A stretch of 64,000 bases of DNA from Leucobacter chromiireducens (lineage in GTDB: Bacteria > Actinomycetota > Actinomycetes > Actinomycetales > Microbacteriaceae): positions 1 through 64,000 of the forward strand of contig NZ_RPDI01000015.1 of NCBI RefSeq assembly GCF_003917135.1. The letters run 5' to 3'. The position numbers were made by a program, and so were the translations under genes. The notes under the pieces are model-generated. The model was given only the letters and a program-made list of their open reading frames with translations, did no database searches and was not told where the DNA came from. Shown here one piece after another: positions 54,594-62,537 of this stretch (its first letter is position 1; each line of letters begins with the position of its first letter).

Positions 54594-55730
54594 CTACGCG
54601 CTCGCTCGCTCAGCGGGCTTGGTCGCGGCGGGAGCCTTCGCGGCAGCAGGAGCCTTCGCAGCGCCAGCATCCGCGGCGCCCGTCGCACCCTCGACCGGGG
54701 TCGCCTTCGCATCAGCGACGGCCTCCTCGGTGCGGCCGTTGACGCCGAGCTTCGTGAGAATCTTCTCCTCGATCTCCGCGGCAATGTCGGCGTGCTGGAT
54801 GAGGAAGCGGCGCGCGTTCTCCATGCCCTGGCCGAGCTGATCCCCGTCGTAGGTGAACCAGGCGCCGCTCTTCTTAATGAGCCCCTGTTCCACGCCGTAG
54901 TCGATGAGCGAGCCCTCGCGGGAGATGCCGATGCCGTAGAGGATGTCGAACTCGGCCTGCTTGAAGGGCGGGGCCATCTTGTTCTTCACGACCTTCACGC
55001 GGGTGCGGTTGCCCACGGCGTCGGTGCCGTCCTTCAGCGTCTGGATGCGACGGATATCGAGTCGCACCGAGGCGTAGAACTTGAGGGCCTTGCCGCCCGA
55101 GGTGGTCTCGGGGCTGCCGAAGAAGACGCCGACCTTCTCGCGGAGCTGGTTGATGAAGATACAGGTGGTCTTCGTGGCGTTCAGGCTGCCCGTGATCTTG
55201 CGGAGCGCCTGCGACATGAGGCGGGCCTGCAGACCGACGTGGCTGTCGCCCATCTCGCCATCGATCTCGGCCTTCGGCACGAGCGCCGCCACCGAGTCGA
55301 TGACCACGAGGTCGACGGACCCCGAGCGGATCAGCATGTCCGCGATCTCGAGCGCCTGCTCACCGGTGTCGGGCTGCGCGACGAGGAGTGCATCAATGTC
55401 CACCCCGAGCTTCTGCGCGTAGTCCGGATCGAGCGCGTGCTCCGCGTCGATGAACGCAGCGATGCCGCCAGCTCGCTGCGCGTTCGCGATCGCGTGCAGC
55501 GTCAGCGTGGTCTTTCCCGAAGACTCAGGGCCGTAGATCTCCACGATGCGCCCGCGCGGCAGTCCGCCGATCCCGAGCGCGACATCCAGTGCGACGGAGC
55601 CCGTTGGGATGACCTCGACGGGCGCGCGCTCCTGGCTGCCCATGCGCATGATGGCGCCCTTGCCGAAGTTTTTGTCAATCTGCGCGAGGGCAACTTCAAG
55701 TGCCTTTTCGCGATCCTTGGGTGCGGCCAT
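54594..55730 (-). CDS. recA: Recombinase A
   Basis: A 378-aa recombinase with the P-loop GPESSGKTT, the [17 protein letters not shown] segment and L2 loop [12 protein letters not shown]. The Lys/Ala-rich C-terminus is typical of actinobacteria. ATG 55730 lies behind AAGGAGC. It is the SOS sensor that activates LexA cleavage and catalyses strand exchange. Confidence 0.99.
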   Translation of the reverse strand: MAAPKDREKALEVALAQIDKNFGKGAIMRMGSQERAPVEVIPTGSVALDVALGIGGLPRGRIVEIYGPESSGKTTLTLHAIANAQRAGGIAAFIDAEHALDPDYAQKLGVDIDALLVAQPDTGEQALEIADMLIRSGSVDLVVIDSVAALVPKAEIDGEMGDSHVGLQARLMSQALRKITGSLNATKTTCIFINQLREKVGVFFGSPETTSGGKALKFYASVRLDIRRIQTLKDGTDAVGNRTRVKVVKNKMAPPFKQAEFDILYGIGISREGSLIDYGVEQGLIKKSGAWFTYDGDQLGQGMENARRFLIQHADIAAEIEEKILTKLGVNGRTEEAVADAKATPVEGATGAADAGAAKAPAAAKAPAATKPAERASA

Positions 55731-55835
55731 CTTCGTGCTCCTTGCGTTCTGGCGGATTCCTCCGCAGCGGTGCTGCCTACCGACTGTCTCGACTCCGTGT
55801 GGAGCAGACAAGGCATTGGTGAGTTCGTGCTTCAC

Positions 55836-55841
55836 ACCCTA
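55836..55841 (-). promoter_or_regulatory. -10 candidate (TAGGGT) of recA
   Basis: TAGGGT lies about 105 nt upstream of the recA ATG. The SOS box at 55928 lies about 87 nt farther up, so a second LexA-controlled promoter near the box is likely. Confidence 0.4.
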
Positions 55842-55927
55842 GAAGCAACCTCCGACATTCACGCCGGACATCCTCTTCCTGGGAGCGATTCGTCGCGAAC
55901 CTCACCTGTGGACGAAGCTAGCACTAA

Positions 55928-55943
55928 TCGAACACATGTTCGA
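55928..55943. promoter_or_regulatory. LexA (SOS) box of recA
   Basis: TCGAACACATGTTCGA is a perfect match to the actinobacterial/Bacillus-type LexA palindrome TCGAAC-N4-GTTCGA. Confidence 0.95.
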
Positions 55944-55970
55944 AGCCCCGCCCGGCGTGTTGCGCCGAAT

Positions 55971-56192
55971 TTAGTCGCGCGGATCGCGCAGGCCACGCCC
56001 GTGGCGCCGCTCAATCGGCACCTGCAGGTCAGCGCAGAGTTCTGCCCACACATCGCGCGCGGGCACCCCGCGCTCGATCGCATCATTCGGGGTGCCACCC
56101 AACGCCGCGAGCCAGTGGTCGCGCAGCAGCACACCCGCGTACTCGGCACCGAACTCCTCGGCGCACGCGCGCCGGAACTCACTCAGTCGCAT
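55971..56192 (-). CDS. DUF3046 protein
   Basis: A 73-aa protein with the DUF3046 pattern: MRLSEFRRACAEEFGAEYA, then VWAELCADLQVPIERR. It is regularly found just upstream of recA in actinobacteria, and its function is unknown. AAGGGTGG lies upstream of the ATG. Confidence 0.88.
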   Translation of the reverse strand: MRLSEFRRACAEEFGAEYAGVLLRDHWLAALGGTPNDAIERGVPARDVWAELCADLQVPIERRHGRGLRDPRD

Positions 56193-56225
56193 CGCGCCAC
56201 CCTTCTCTCTCGCCACCATCAACGG

Positions 56226-56258
56226 CAAAGCGCCCGACCCCAGACGGGATCGGGCGCC
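56226..56258 (-). terminator. Terminator of clgR
   Basis: On the minus strand GCGCCCGA pairs with TCGGGCGC around a 12-nt loop that can pair further, followed by TTT. It lies between clgR and the DUF3046 gene. Confidence 0.65.
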
Positions 56259-56301
56259 CAGACCGCGCACTCATTGCGCGGAAGCCAGCCGAGGGTGCAC
56301 G

Positions 56302-56622
56302 CTAGGACACGAGCTCGGGCGTGAAGCCCGAGACCAGCTCAGCGGGAACCGTATCGGGGACGCGGTTCGCGAGCGGCATCGACAGCCCCTCGACGATCGC
56401 GAGACGCTCGCTCACCTCGCCCATAATGACGGAGAGCGGGGTATCCAGCGCGTCGGCCACCGCAGCGAGGATCTCGCTCGAGGCTTCCTTCTGGCCGCGC
56501 TCGACCTCGCTCAGGTACCCAAGCGCGACGCTCGCGTCCCCGGCAACCTGGCGCAGCGTGCGACCCTTCTGTTGACGGAAGTCACGAAGCACGTCGCCGA
56601 TCTCCTGACGCATCAGCACCAT
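56302..56622 (-). CDS. clgR: ClgR-type XRE-family regulator
   Basis: A 106-aa regulator. The HTH (about residues 5-60) has [31 protein letters not shown]-like sequence, diagnostic for ClgR. ClgR activates clp protease genes and repair genes in actinobacteria and is itself degraded by ClpP. GAAGGAGGG precedes the ATG. A terminator follows. The C-terminus (TPELVS) is nonpolar, which could serve ClpP recognition (inference). Confidence 0.93.
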   Translation of the reverse strand: MVLMRQEIGDVLRDFRQQKGRTLRQVAGDASVALGYLSEVERGQKEASSEILAAVADALDTPLSVIMGEVSERLAIVEGLSMPLANRVPDTVPAELVSGFTPELVS

Positions 56623-56665
56623 GTGGACCCTCCTTCACTACACTCCCCCTGCGGGTTGTGCATCC

Positions 56666-56671
56666 ACCCTA
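56666..56671 (-). promoter_or_regulatory. -10 element (TAGGGT) of clgR
   Basis: TAGGGT lies 43 nt upstream of the clgR ATG, leaving a leader with a GAAGGAGGG binding site. Confidence 0.45.
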
Positions 56672-56819
56672 CCCGCTTCAGAACACATCGCTGCTACGGG
56701 AACTCCACCCGATCTGGGTGGCGTCACTGGGAACAACTCCGAGACTACCCCGCATATTCCTGAAACTTCTCTGAACTTGAGTCGATCCCGCTCAGGTTCT
56801 ATCGAATTCCCAGGAAAAC

Positions 56820-57410
56820 TCACGATTCAGCGGCGAACCCGGGGTACTCACGCACCAGGGCGGCGTCGAGCGCATCGAGCGCCGCGTGCACCGTACTCGC
56901 GCGGATCTCCGCGCGATCGCCAGCCAGCAGGAGCGGGATCGCGGTGGTGCGCGTGCCGAAGCTCAGCCCGAGCCACACGGTGCCAACCGGCTGACCGGTC
57001 TGCGGATCGGGATCGGGGCCGGCGACGCCGGTCGTTGCGAGCCCGATCTCAGCGTCGCGTGACTCCGACGGCCGGCGTCCTCCAGCTGCGACGCGCGGGG
57101 TCGCGCAGGCGCGCCGCACCCCGCTCGCCATCTGCATGGCGACCTCGCGGTCAACGGGCCCGGTGCGGCGCAACAGCGCGCGGTCGACGCCGAGCAGCGA
57201 GGCTTTGAGCTCGGTGTCGTACGCGACGATCGCGCCGGAGAACACGCGCGATGCCCCGGGCACCGAGACGAGCGCGTCCGCGAGCGCTCCCCCGGTCAGC
57301 GACTCGGCGACCGCGATCCTGATGCCGGCCGCGGCCGCGCGCGCCACCACGTTGGCCGCGGCGACCGCTGCGCCCCCGCGCGGGGACGGGCTAGCCGCGC
57401 GCACCGGCAC
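56820..57410 (-). CDS. pncC: Nicotinamide-nucleotide amidase (CinA C-terminal type)
   Basis: A 196-aa protein equal to the CinA C-terminal domain only: VAESLTGGALADALVSVPGAS, TTGVAGPDPDPQTGQPVGTVW. It deamidates NMN. The N-terminal MoeA-like half of long CinA is absent. An insertion of about 15 residues (GGRRPSESRD region) precedes the TTGVAGP motif. GTG 57410 overlaps the pgsA end by 20 nt, so it is coupled to pgsA. Confidence 0.9.
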   Translation of the reverse strand: MPVRAASPSPRGGAAVAAANVVARAAAAGIRIAVAESLTGGALADALVSVPGASRVFSGAIVAYDTELKASLLGVDRALLRRTGPVDREVAMQMASGVRRACATPRVAAGGRRPSESRDAEIGLATTGVAGPDPDPQTGQPVGTVWLGLSFGTRTTAIPLLLAGDRAEIRASTVHAALDALDAALVREYPGFAAES

Positions 57411-57996
57411 CCCGCCGGGTGCGGAGGAACGCGAGCACGTAATCGATCCCGCTCAGCACGGTCAGCACCACCGCGATCGTCATCGTGATGATGTTCAGCC
57501 AGATCGCGATCGGGGCCGCGTCGCCCATGACATCGGCGAGCGGCAGCAGCGCGAGCGTGATCGCGACCGACTGCGCGACGGTTTTCAGCTTGCCCATCCA
57601 GGCCGCGGCGACCACCACGTCGCTCGCGATCATGAGGCGGTGCACCGTGATCCCGATCTCGCGAACGAGGACGAGGATCGTCACCCACCACGGAAGTTCG
57701 CCGAGGATCGAGAGCCCGACGAGCGCGGCGCCAGTGAGAAACTTGTCGGCGATCGGGTCAAGCAGCTTGCCCAGGTTCGTGATGAGTCCGCGCGAGCGCG
57801 CGATGTGGCCATCCCAGGCGTCAGTCGCGATTGCCACTACGAAGAACGCCGCCGCGGCCCAGCGCAGGCCCCCGTGCGCTCCCCCATCGGCGAGCAGCAT
57901 CCAGATGAAGAACGGCGTCGCGAGGATCCGCGCTCCCGTGATGATGTTTGGCGCGTTCCAGTTGCTCGGCCGCTCGGCCACCCGCTGCTCACCCAT
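57391..57996 (-). CDS. pgsA: CDP-alcohol phosphatidyltransferase (phosphatidylglycerophosphate synthase type)
   Basis: A 201-aa membrane enzyme with the CDP-alcohol phosphotransferase motif DAWDGHIARSR...GKLLDPIADK (Asp, Asp-Gly, Ala-Arg, Gly, Asp, Asp all present). It most likely makes phosphatidylglycerophosphate. It starts 3 nt after the ftsK stop. Confidence 0.93.
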   Translation of the reverse strand: MGEQRVAERPSNWNAPNIITGARILATPFFIWMLLADGGAHGGLRWAAAAFFVVAIATDAWDGHIARSRGLITNLGKLLDPIADKFLTGAALVGLSILGELPWWVTILVLVREIGITVHRLMIASDVVVAAAWMGKLKTVAQSVAITLALLPLADVMGDAAPIAIWLNIITMTIAVVLTVLSGIDYVLAFLRTRRGAGARG

Positions 57997-57999
57997 GCG

Positions 58000-60900
58000 T
58001 CAGTCCCGTCCCGTCAGCTGCCACGCGTCTTCATCGTCGTCACCATCCACCTCTTCGAGGCTGGCCTGGTACTTCCCAATCGGGTCGTCGTAGCGGGTGT
58101 CGTAGTCTCCGCCGGGGACATCGAGCGCTGCGGTCTCCACCTCGGCGAGCGGCTCGAGCACCGCGGTCTCGGGATCGGCCGGTGCGGCCGGCGACGACGG
58201 GAGCTCCGCGGTCGGGGGCTGCGGCGCGGACTGCACGGGGGCCGCTGAGGCCGCGGCCGGCTGGGTCGCGGCCGGCTGTGCGGGCGCTGGCGACGCGGCG
58301 ACGGGGGCCGCAGCCGCTGACGGCGCTGCTGCCGGCGGCGTTCCCCCCTTCAGGCGGGCGAGCACCTCGGGCAGCTGCTCCGGCGTGACCAGCACGTCGC
58401 GGGCCTTCGAGCCCTCGGATGGGCCGACGATGTCGCGGGACTCCATCAGGTCCATGAGACGGCCGGCCTTCGCGAAGCCGACACGCAGCTTCCGCTGCAG
58501 CATCGAGGTCGATCCGAACTGCGAGGTGACCACGAGCTCGACGGCCGCGAGCAGCACCTCGAGATCGTCCCCGATGTCCTCATCGATGTCCTTCTTCTCC
58601 GCGGCCTGCGCCACGTCGGAGCGGTACTCGGGCTGCGCCTGCGCCTTGACGTGCGCAACGACCTGCGCGATCTCCGACTCGTTCACCCAGGCGCCCTGCA
58701 CGCGCATCGGCGTGGACTCGCCGTTGAGCAGCAGCAGGCCGTCGCCCTGACCGATGAGGCGCTCAGCGCCCACCTCGTCGAGGATGACCCGCGAGTCGGT
58801 GCCCGAGGCCACCGCGAACGCGTAGCGGCTCGGCACGTTCGACTTGATCACACCGGTGACGACGTTGACGGACGGGCGCTGCGTGGCGAGCACGAGGTGG
58901 ATGCCCGCGGCGCGCGCGAGCTGGGTGATGCGCTGGATCGAGTCCTCGACATCGCGCGGCGCGATGAGCATGAGGTCCGCGAGCTCGTCGACCACGACCA
59001 GGAGGTACGGGTAGGGCTTCAGCACGCGCTGGCTGCCAGCGGGGAGCACGATGCCGCCGGAGCGCACCGCCTCGTTGAAATCGTCGATGTGGCGGAAGCC
59101 GAAGCTCGCCAGATCGTCGTAGCGCATGTCCATCTCTTTCACGACCCACTGCAGGGCTTCCGCCGCCTTCTTGGCGTTCGTGATGATGGGGGTGATCAGG
59201 TGCGGTACGCCCTGGTAGACCGTGAGCTCCACGCGCTTCGGGTCAACGAGCACCATGCGCACCTCGGCGGGCGTCGCGCGCATCAGGATGCTCGTGATCA
59301 TCGAGTTGATGAAGCTGGACTTGCCGGAGCCCGTGGCGCCTGCGACCAACAGGTGCGGCATCTTCGCGAGGTTCGCGACGACGAAGCCGCCCTTCACATC
59401 CTTGCCGACGCCGATCGTCATGGGGTGGGTGCTGCGCTGAGCGCGGTTCGAGCGCAGCACATCGCCGAGCGCGACATTCTCGCGATCCTTGTTGGGGATC
59501 TCGATGCCGATCGCGCTCTTGCCCGGGATCGGTGAGAGGATCCGCACCTCGTTCGACGCGACCGCGTACGAGAGGTTCTTCGAGAGCGCGGTGACCTTCT
59601 CCACCTTGACGCCTGGGCCGAGCTCGACCTCGTACTGGGTGACCGTCGGGCCGCGCGAGAAGCCGGAGACCCGCGCGTCCACCTTGAACTCCTCGAAGAC
59701 ACGGGCGATCGCGGCCATGATGGCGTCGTTCGCCTCGGTGTGCGTCTTCGGGGCGTCGCCGGCGGAGAGCGCACCCTGATCCGGCAGTCGGTACTCGAGC
59801 TGCTGCGCGGGATCGTGCGCGGGGGCGACGGCGAACGGCGTCGTCGCGGGCGACGCGGCAGCGCTCGCGGCGTCGGCCGCGCTCTCCGCCGGCGCGAAGT
59901 CGTCCCACGAGTCGTCGCCGAGACCGGACGCCGACGCCCCGCCGAGTTCCTCGACGGCGGCCTCGGCCTGGTCGAGTTCGTCGAACAGGCCATCGGCGAA
60001 CACATCAGTCGCGGGCGCTGGATCGGGGGTCAGCGCAGAGTCGAACGCGACCGCGCGCGCTGGCGCATCGGCTTCGGCCGGCGCTGCGGCCCCGCCGTCG
60101 AGCGCCGCGTCAAGCCCGGCCTGATCGCCCGCGTACGCCGGATCCTCCTCGCGCCCCGAGGAGTTGCGACGCCACCAGGGCAGCGCGCCGGGCTCGGGCT
60201 CCTGATCCTCGATGTCGAACAGCGGCTGCTGCGTACTGCGGTCGCGCTTCACCTTGGACTTCGGCGCGGCCTGCTCTGCGCCCTCGGCGTCGGCACCGCC
60301 CTCGGCAACGCCGAAGAGGAACGCGTAGGCCTCACGCAGGCGCCGCACGATGCGCCCCGGCGGAGTCTTCGTAACGATGAGCAGCGAGAAGAGCAGTACG
60401 AGCGAGAAGAACGGGGTGGCGACCCAGATCGTCAGCGCAAGCAGCGGCGTGCCCACCATCCAGCCGAGCAGCCCGCCGGCCTCAGCCAGTGCTGGCATGC
60501 CCTGGCGCGGGTGCGGCTGGCCACCGTAGATGTGCGTGAGGCCGGCCACCGCGGTGATCGCGAGGAACAGGCCGATCGCGATGCGCCGATTGTCCGTCAC
60601 GCTCGACGGATGGTTGAACAACCACAGCGCGAAGCCGACCATGATGATGGGGAGGCCAAAGGCCACCCGGCCAAGGAGGCCACCAAACGACCACGCGTCG
60701 AGCTGCACGGCGACGGGGTTGCCGATCAGGAACCACTCGATCACCGCACCGACAACGGCGAGCAGCACCAGCAGAAGCGGAACCCCATCGCGCCGATCCT
60801 CCGCGGCGAGTGGCTCAACGCGGAACGCGCGTGCCGCGCCGCCAACGGCGTGCGCGAGCCCGTTCCAGGCGCGCACGAGCACGCCCTCGCTCGGTTCCGA

Positions 60901-61005
60901 TGCCGCAAGCACCTTCGTCTTCGCGGTTGCTCGCGAAGCCTGCGTGCGGGATCCCCGCGACGCAGTGCTCCCTGATTTCGAGCGCGACGAAGCTTTACTG
61001 GCCAT
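58000..61005 (-). CDS. ftsK: DNA translocase FtsK/SpoIIIE
   Basis: A 1001-aa protein. The basic N-terminus is followed by about four transmembrane helices (residues 70-230), a long acidic/Ala-rich linker (about 250-420), the motor with Walker [10 protein letters not shown] and Walker [12 protein letters not shown], and a C-terminal gamma winged helix ([20 protein letters not shown]). It pumps DNA at the septum. After the gamma domain a Pro/Ala-rich tail adds about 120 residues. TACCCT lies 7 nt before ATG 61005. Confidence 0.96.
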   Translation of the reverse strand: MASKASSRSKSGSTASRGSRTQASRATAKTKVLAASEPSEGVLVRAWNGLAHAVGGAARAFRVEPLAAEDRRDGVPLLLVLLAVVGAVIEWFLIGNPVAVQLDAWSFGGLLGRVAFGLPIIMVGFALWLFNHPSSVTDNRRIAIGLFLAITAVAGLTHIYGGQPHPRQGMPALAEAGGLLGWMVGTPLLALTIWVATPFFSLVLLFSLLIVTKTPPGRIVRRLREAYAFLFGVAEGGADAEGAEQAAPKSKVKRDRSTQQPLFDIEDQEPEPGALPWWRRNSSGREEDPAYAGDQAGLDAALDGGAAAPAEADAPARAVAFDSALTPDPAPATDVFADGLFDELDQAEAAVEELGGASASGLGDDSWDDFAPAESAADAASAAASPATTPFAVAPAHDPAQQLEYRLPDQGALSAGDAPKTHTEANDAIMAAIARVFEEFKVDARVSGFSRGPTVTQYEVELGPGVKVEKVTALSKNLSYAVASNEVRILSPIPGKSAIGIEIPNKDRENVALGDVLRSNRAQRSTHPMTIGVGKDVKGGFVVANLAKMPHLLVAGATGSGKSSFINSMITSILMRATPAEVRMVLVDPKRVELTVYQGVPHLITPIITNAKKAAEALQWVVKEMDMRYDDLASFGFRHIDDFNEAVRSGGIVLPAGSQRVLKPYPYLLVVVDELADLMLIAPRDVEDSIQRITQLARAAGIHLVLATQRPSVNVVTGVIKSNVPSRYAFAVASGTDSRVILDEVGAERLIGQGDGLLLLNGESTPMRVQGAWVNESEIAQVVAHVKAQAQPEYRSDVAQAAEKKDIDEDIGDDLEVLLAAVELVVTSQFGSTSMLQRKLRVGFAKAGRLMDLMESRDIVGPSEGSKARDVLVTPEQLPEVLARLKGGTPPAAAPSAAAAPVAASPAPAQPAATQPAAASAAPVQSAPQPPTAELPSSPAAPADPETAVLEPLAEVETAALDVPGGDYDTRYDDPIGKYQASLEEVDGDDDEDAWQLTGRD

Positions 61006-61012
61006 GCGTTCA

Positions 61013-61018
61013 AGGGTA
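61013..61018 (-). promoter_or_regulatory. -10 element (TACCCT), leaderless start of ftsK
   Basis: TACCCT, 7 nt (TGAACGC), then ATG. Confidence 0.45.
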
Positions 61019-61100
61019 CGTTCGACCGCCGACATTCGCGAGATGACGCTCCGACCGGCCCGGAATGCGCGGAATCTCGGAGGTGTTCAGCGGGTGCGGC

Positions 61101-61106
61101 TAGAAT
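61101..61106 (+). promoter_or_regulatory. -10 element (TAGAAT), leaderless start of the FemAB-like gene
   Basis: TAGAAT, 8 nt (CGGTCATC), then ATG at 61115. Confidence 0.5.
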
Positions 61107-61114
61107 CGGTCATC

Positions 61115-62218
61115 ATGAGTGCACCCGCGCTTCGCGCCCGTTACGCGACGCCTCAAGAAATCAGTTCCTGGGATACCCTCCTCGCAGAAAACCCCGACGG
61201 GGGTGATTTCCTCGTCTCCACCACGCTCGCTGACACGAAGCGCACGGTCGCCTGGCAGCCACGATACGTCGTGTTCGAGCGCGCCGGCGAGCGCGAAAGC
61301 GTCACGCTCGTGCTCGAGCGGAGGGTGCCGATCCTCGGCCACCTCTGGTACATCACCCGCGGCCCCGCGGCGACCGACCTCGTCGGGCTTGCTGAGCACG
61401 TGGCCGCGCTGCGCGACCTCACGACGCGCGAGGCGCGAAGCGTCTTCGCGATTACGTTCGAGCCGCCGATCGCGGTGAGCGATCTGAGTGAGCTCGAGGG
61501 GCCGGCGCCCGCTCCCCTCGCGGCGCTCGGCGCCGTGCGGCGACCCGCGATCCAGGGCAGCGCGAGCACCGCGATTGTGTCGCTCGAGCGGAGCGAAGAC
61601 GAACTTATTGCGAGTTTCGACAAGAAGTGCCGCAACATGATCCGCCGCGCGCAGCGTGATGGCGCCGTCGTGGAGCAGCTGCCGGCCACCGAGGAAACGT
61701 TCGAGCAGATGCACCGCCTGATGCGGCTCGTCGGCGGCGGGACCGCGGACCTCGCGCTCCGCCCGAAGGCGTACACCGAGTCGCTGTGGCGCGGCTTCGC
61801 TGACGCAGGTCAGGGCACCTTTTACGCGATCAATGTCGACGGCACGCCCGCGGTGATGAGCTACATGATCGTGATCGGCACGCGCGCGTTCTACAAGGAC
61901 GGCGGATCCGAGCGGGATCGCGTCTCCCCCGGCATGTCGAACCTGCTGATCTGGCAGATGATGCTGGACGCCCGTGCGGCCGGCGCGACGGAGATCGATC
62001 TTGTCGGCATCGCCCCGGCCTGGGCGACGAGCACGGCCGATCACCCGTCGTACGGGCTCGGGCTGTTCAAGCTGTCGTTCGCGCGCGAGCGCACCGACTA
62101 CATCGGGGCGTTCGATCTGCCGATCAAGGCGTTCGCCTACGGGATCTGGCAGCGGATTGGCGAGCGCGTGGTGGCGAAGCTGCACCGCTCGAAGTACCGG
62201 GACATCGGCCTGTACTAG
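61115..62218 (+). CDS. FemAB/FemX-type peptidoglycan bridge transferase
   Basis: A 367-aa protein with two GNAT-like halves. The C-terminal half contains the segment ALRPKAYTESLWRGFADAGQG, a MSYMIVIGTRAFYKDGGSER strand pair and a LLIWQMMLDARAAGATEIDLVGIAP motif typical of the FemAB family. Such enzymes add amino acids from aminoacyl-tRNA to the lipid-linked peptidoglycan precursor. Its neighbours (murJ, ftsK) favour a cell-wall role. It is convergent with murJ. Confidence 0.88.
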   Translation: MSAPALRARYATPQEISSWDTLLAENPDGGDFLVSTTLADTKRTVAWQPRYVVFERAGERESVTLVLERRVPILGHLWYITRGPAATDLVGLAEHVAALRDLTTREARSVFAITFEPPIAVSDLSELEGPAPAPLAALGAVRRPAIQGSASTAIVSLERSEDELIASFDKKCRNMIRRAQRDGAVVEQLPATEETFEQMHRLMRLVGGGTADLALRPKAYTESLWRGFADAGQGTFYAINVDGTPAVMSYMIVIGTRAFYKDGGSERDRVSPGMSNLLIWQMMLDARAAGATEIDLVGIAPAWATSTADHPSYGLGLFKLSFARERTDYIGAFDLPIKAFAYGIWQRIGERVVAKLHRSKYRDIGLY

Positions 62219-62537
62219 CGTCTGGCTGCGCTGTCCGCGGGGACCTTTCTCGCATTGAGTAGGGGTCCGAACCGGTATGCGGCGCCATTGCGCCTCGAAC
62301 CCTCACAAAGTTGCGGGCCTGGGGGGGCGGTGTTGGCGGGGGCGTCAGCGGGAGCTTGCCCACCCCAGACCTCGGGCAGGCCGCGCCGCGCCCCGCGCAC
62401 CCCTCGCATGGGTTCCGATCGAGTTTGATCCGGTTCGCCCCAGCGATTCTGCACCAAACCCTCACTAAATGAGAGATTGGGGCGGGTGGGCGGGCGGCAG
62501 CGAGCGGCGGCGCGCCAACCAGCCCCCGGCCGGCCGG
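62219..62537. other. 319-nt intergenic region between convergent FemAB-like and murJ genes
   Basis: There is no gene here. Two diverged copies of a motif lie about 150 nt apart: CTCGCAT followed by a GGGT(T)CCGA-like stretch (around 62251 and 62405), each ending in ACCCTCAC(A/T)AA (around 62302 and 62456). There is a G-run near 62325. No T-rich terminator is evident. Confidence 0.4.

Noticed and set aside
53523-56324. A 933-codon plus-strand open frame
   Set aside because: It is antisense to recX, recA and the DUF3046 gene; composition is that of a shadow frame.
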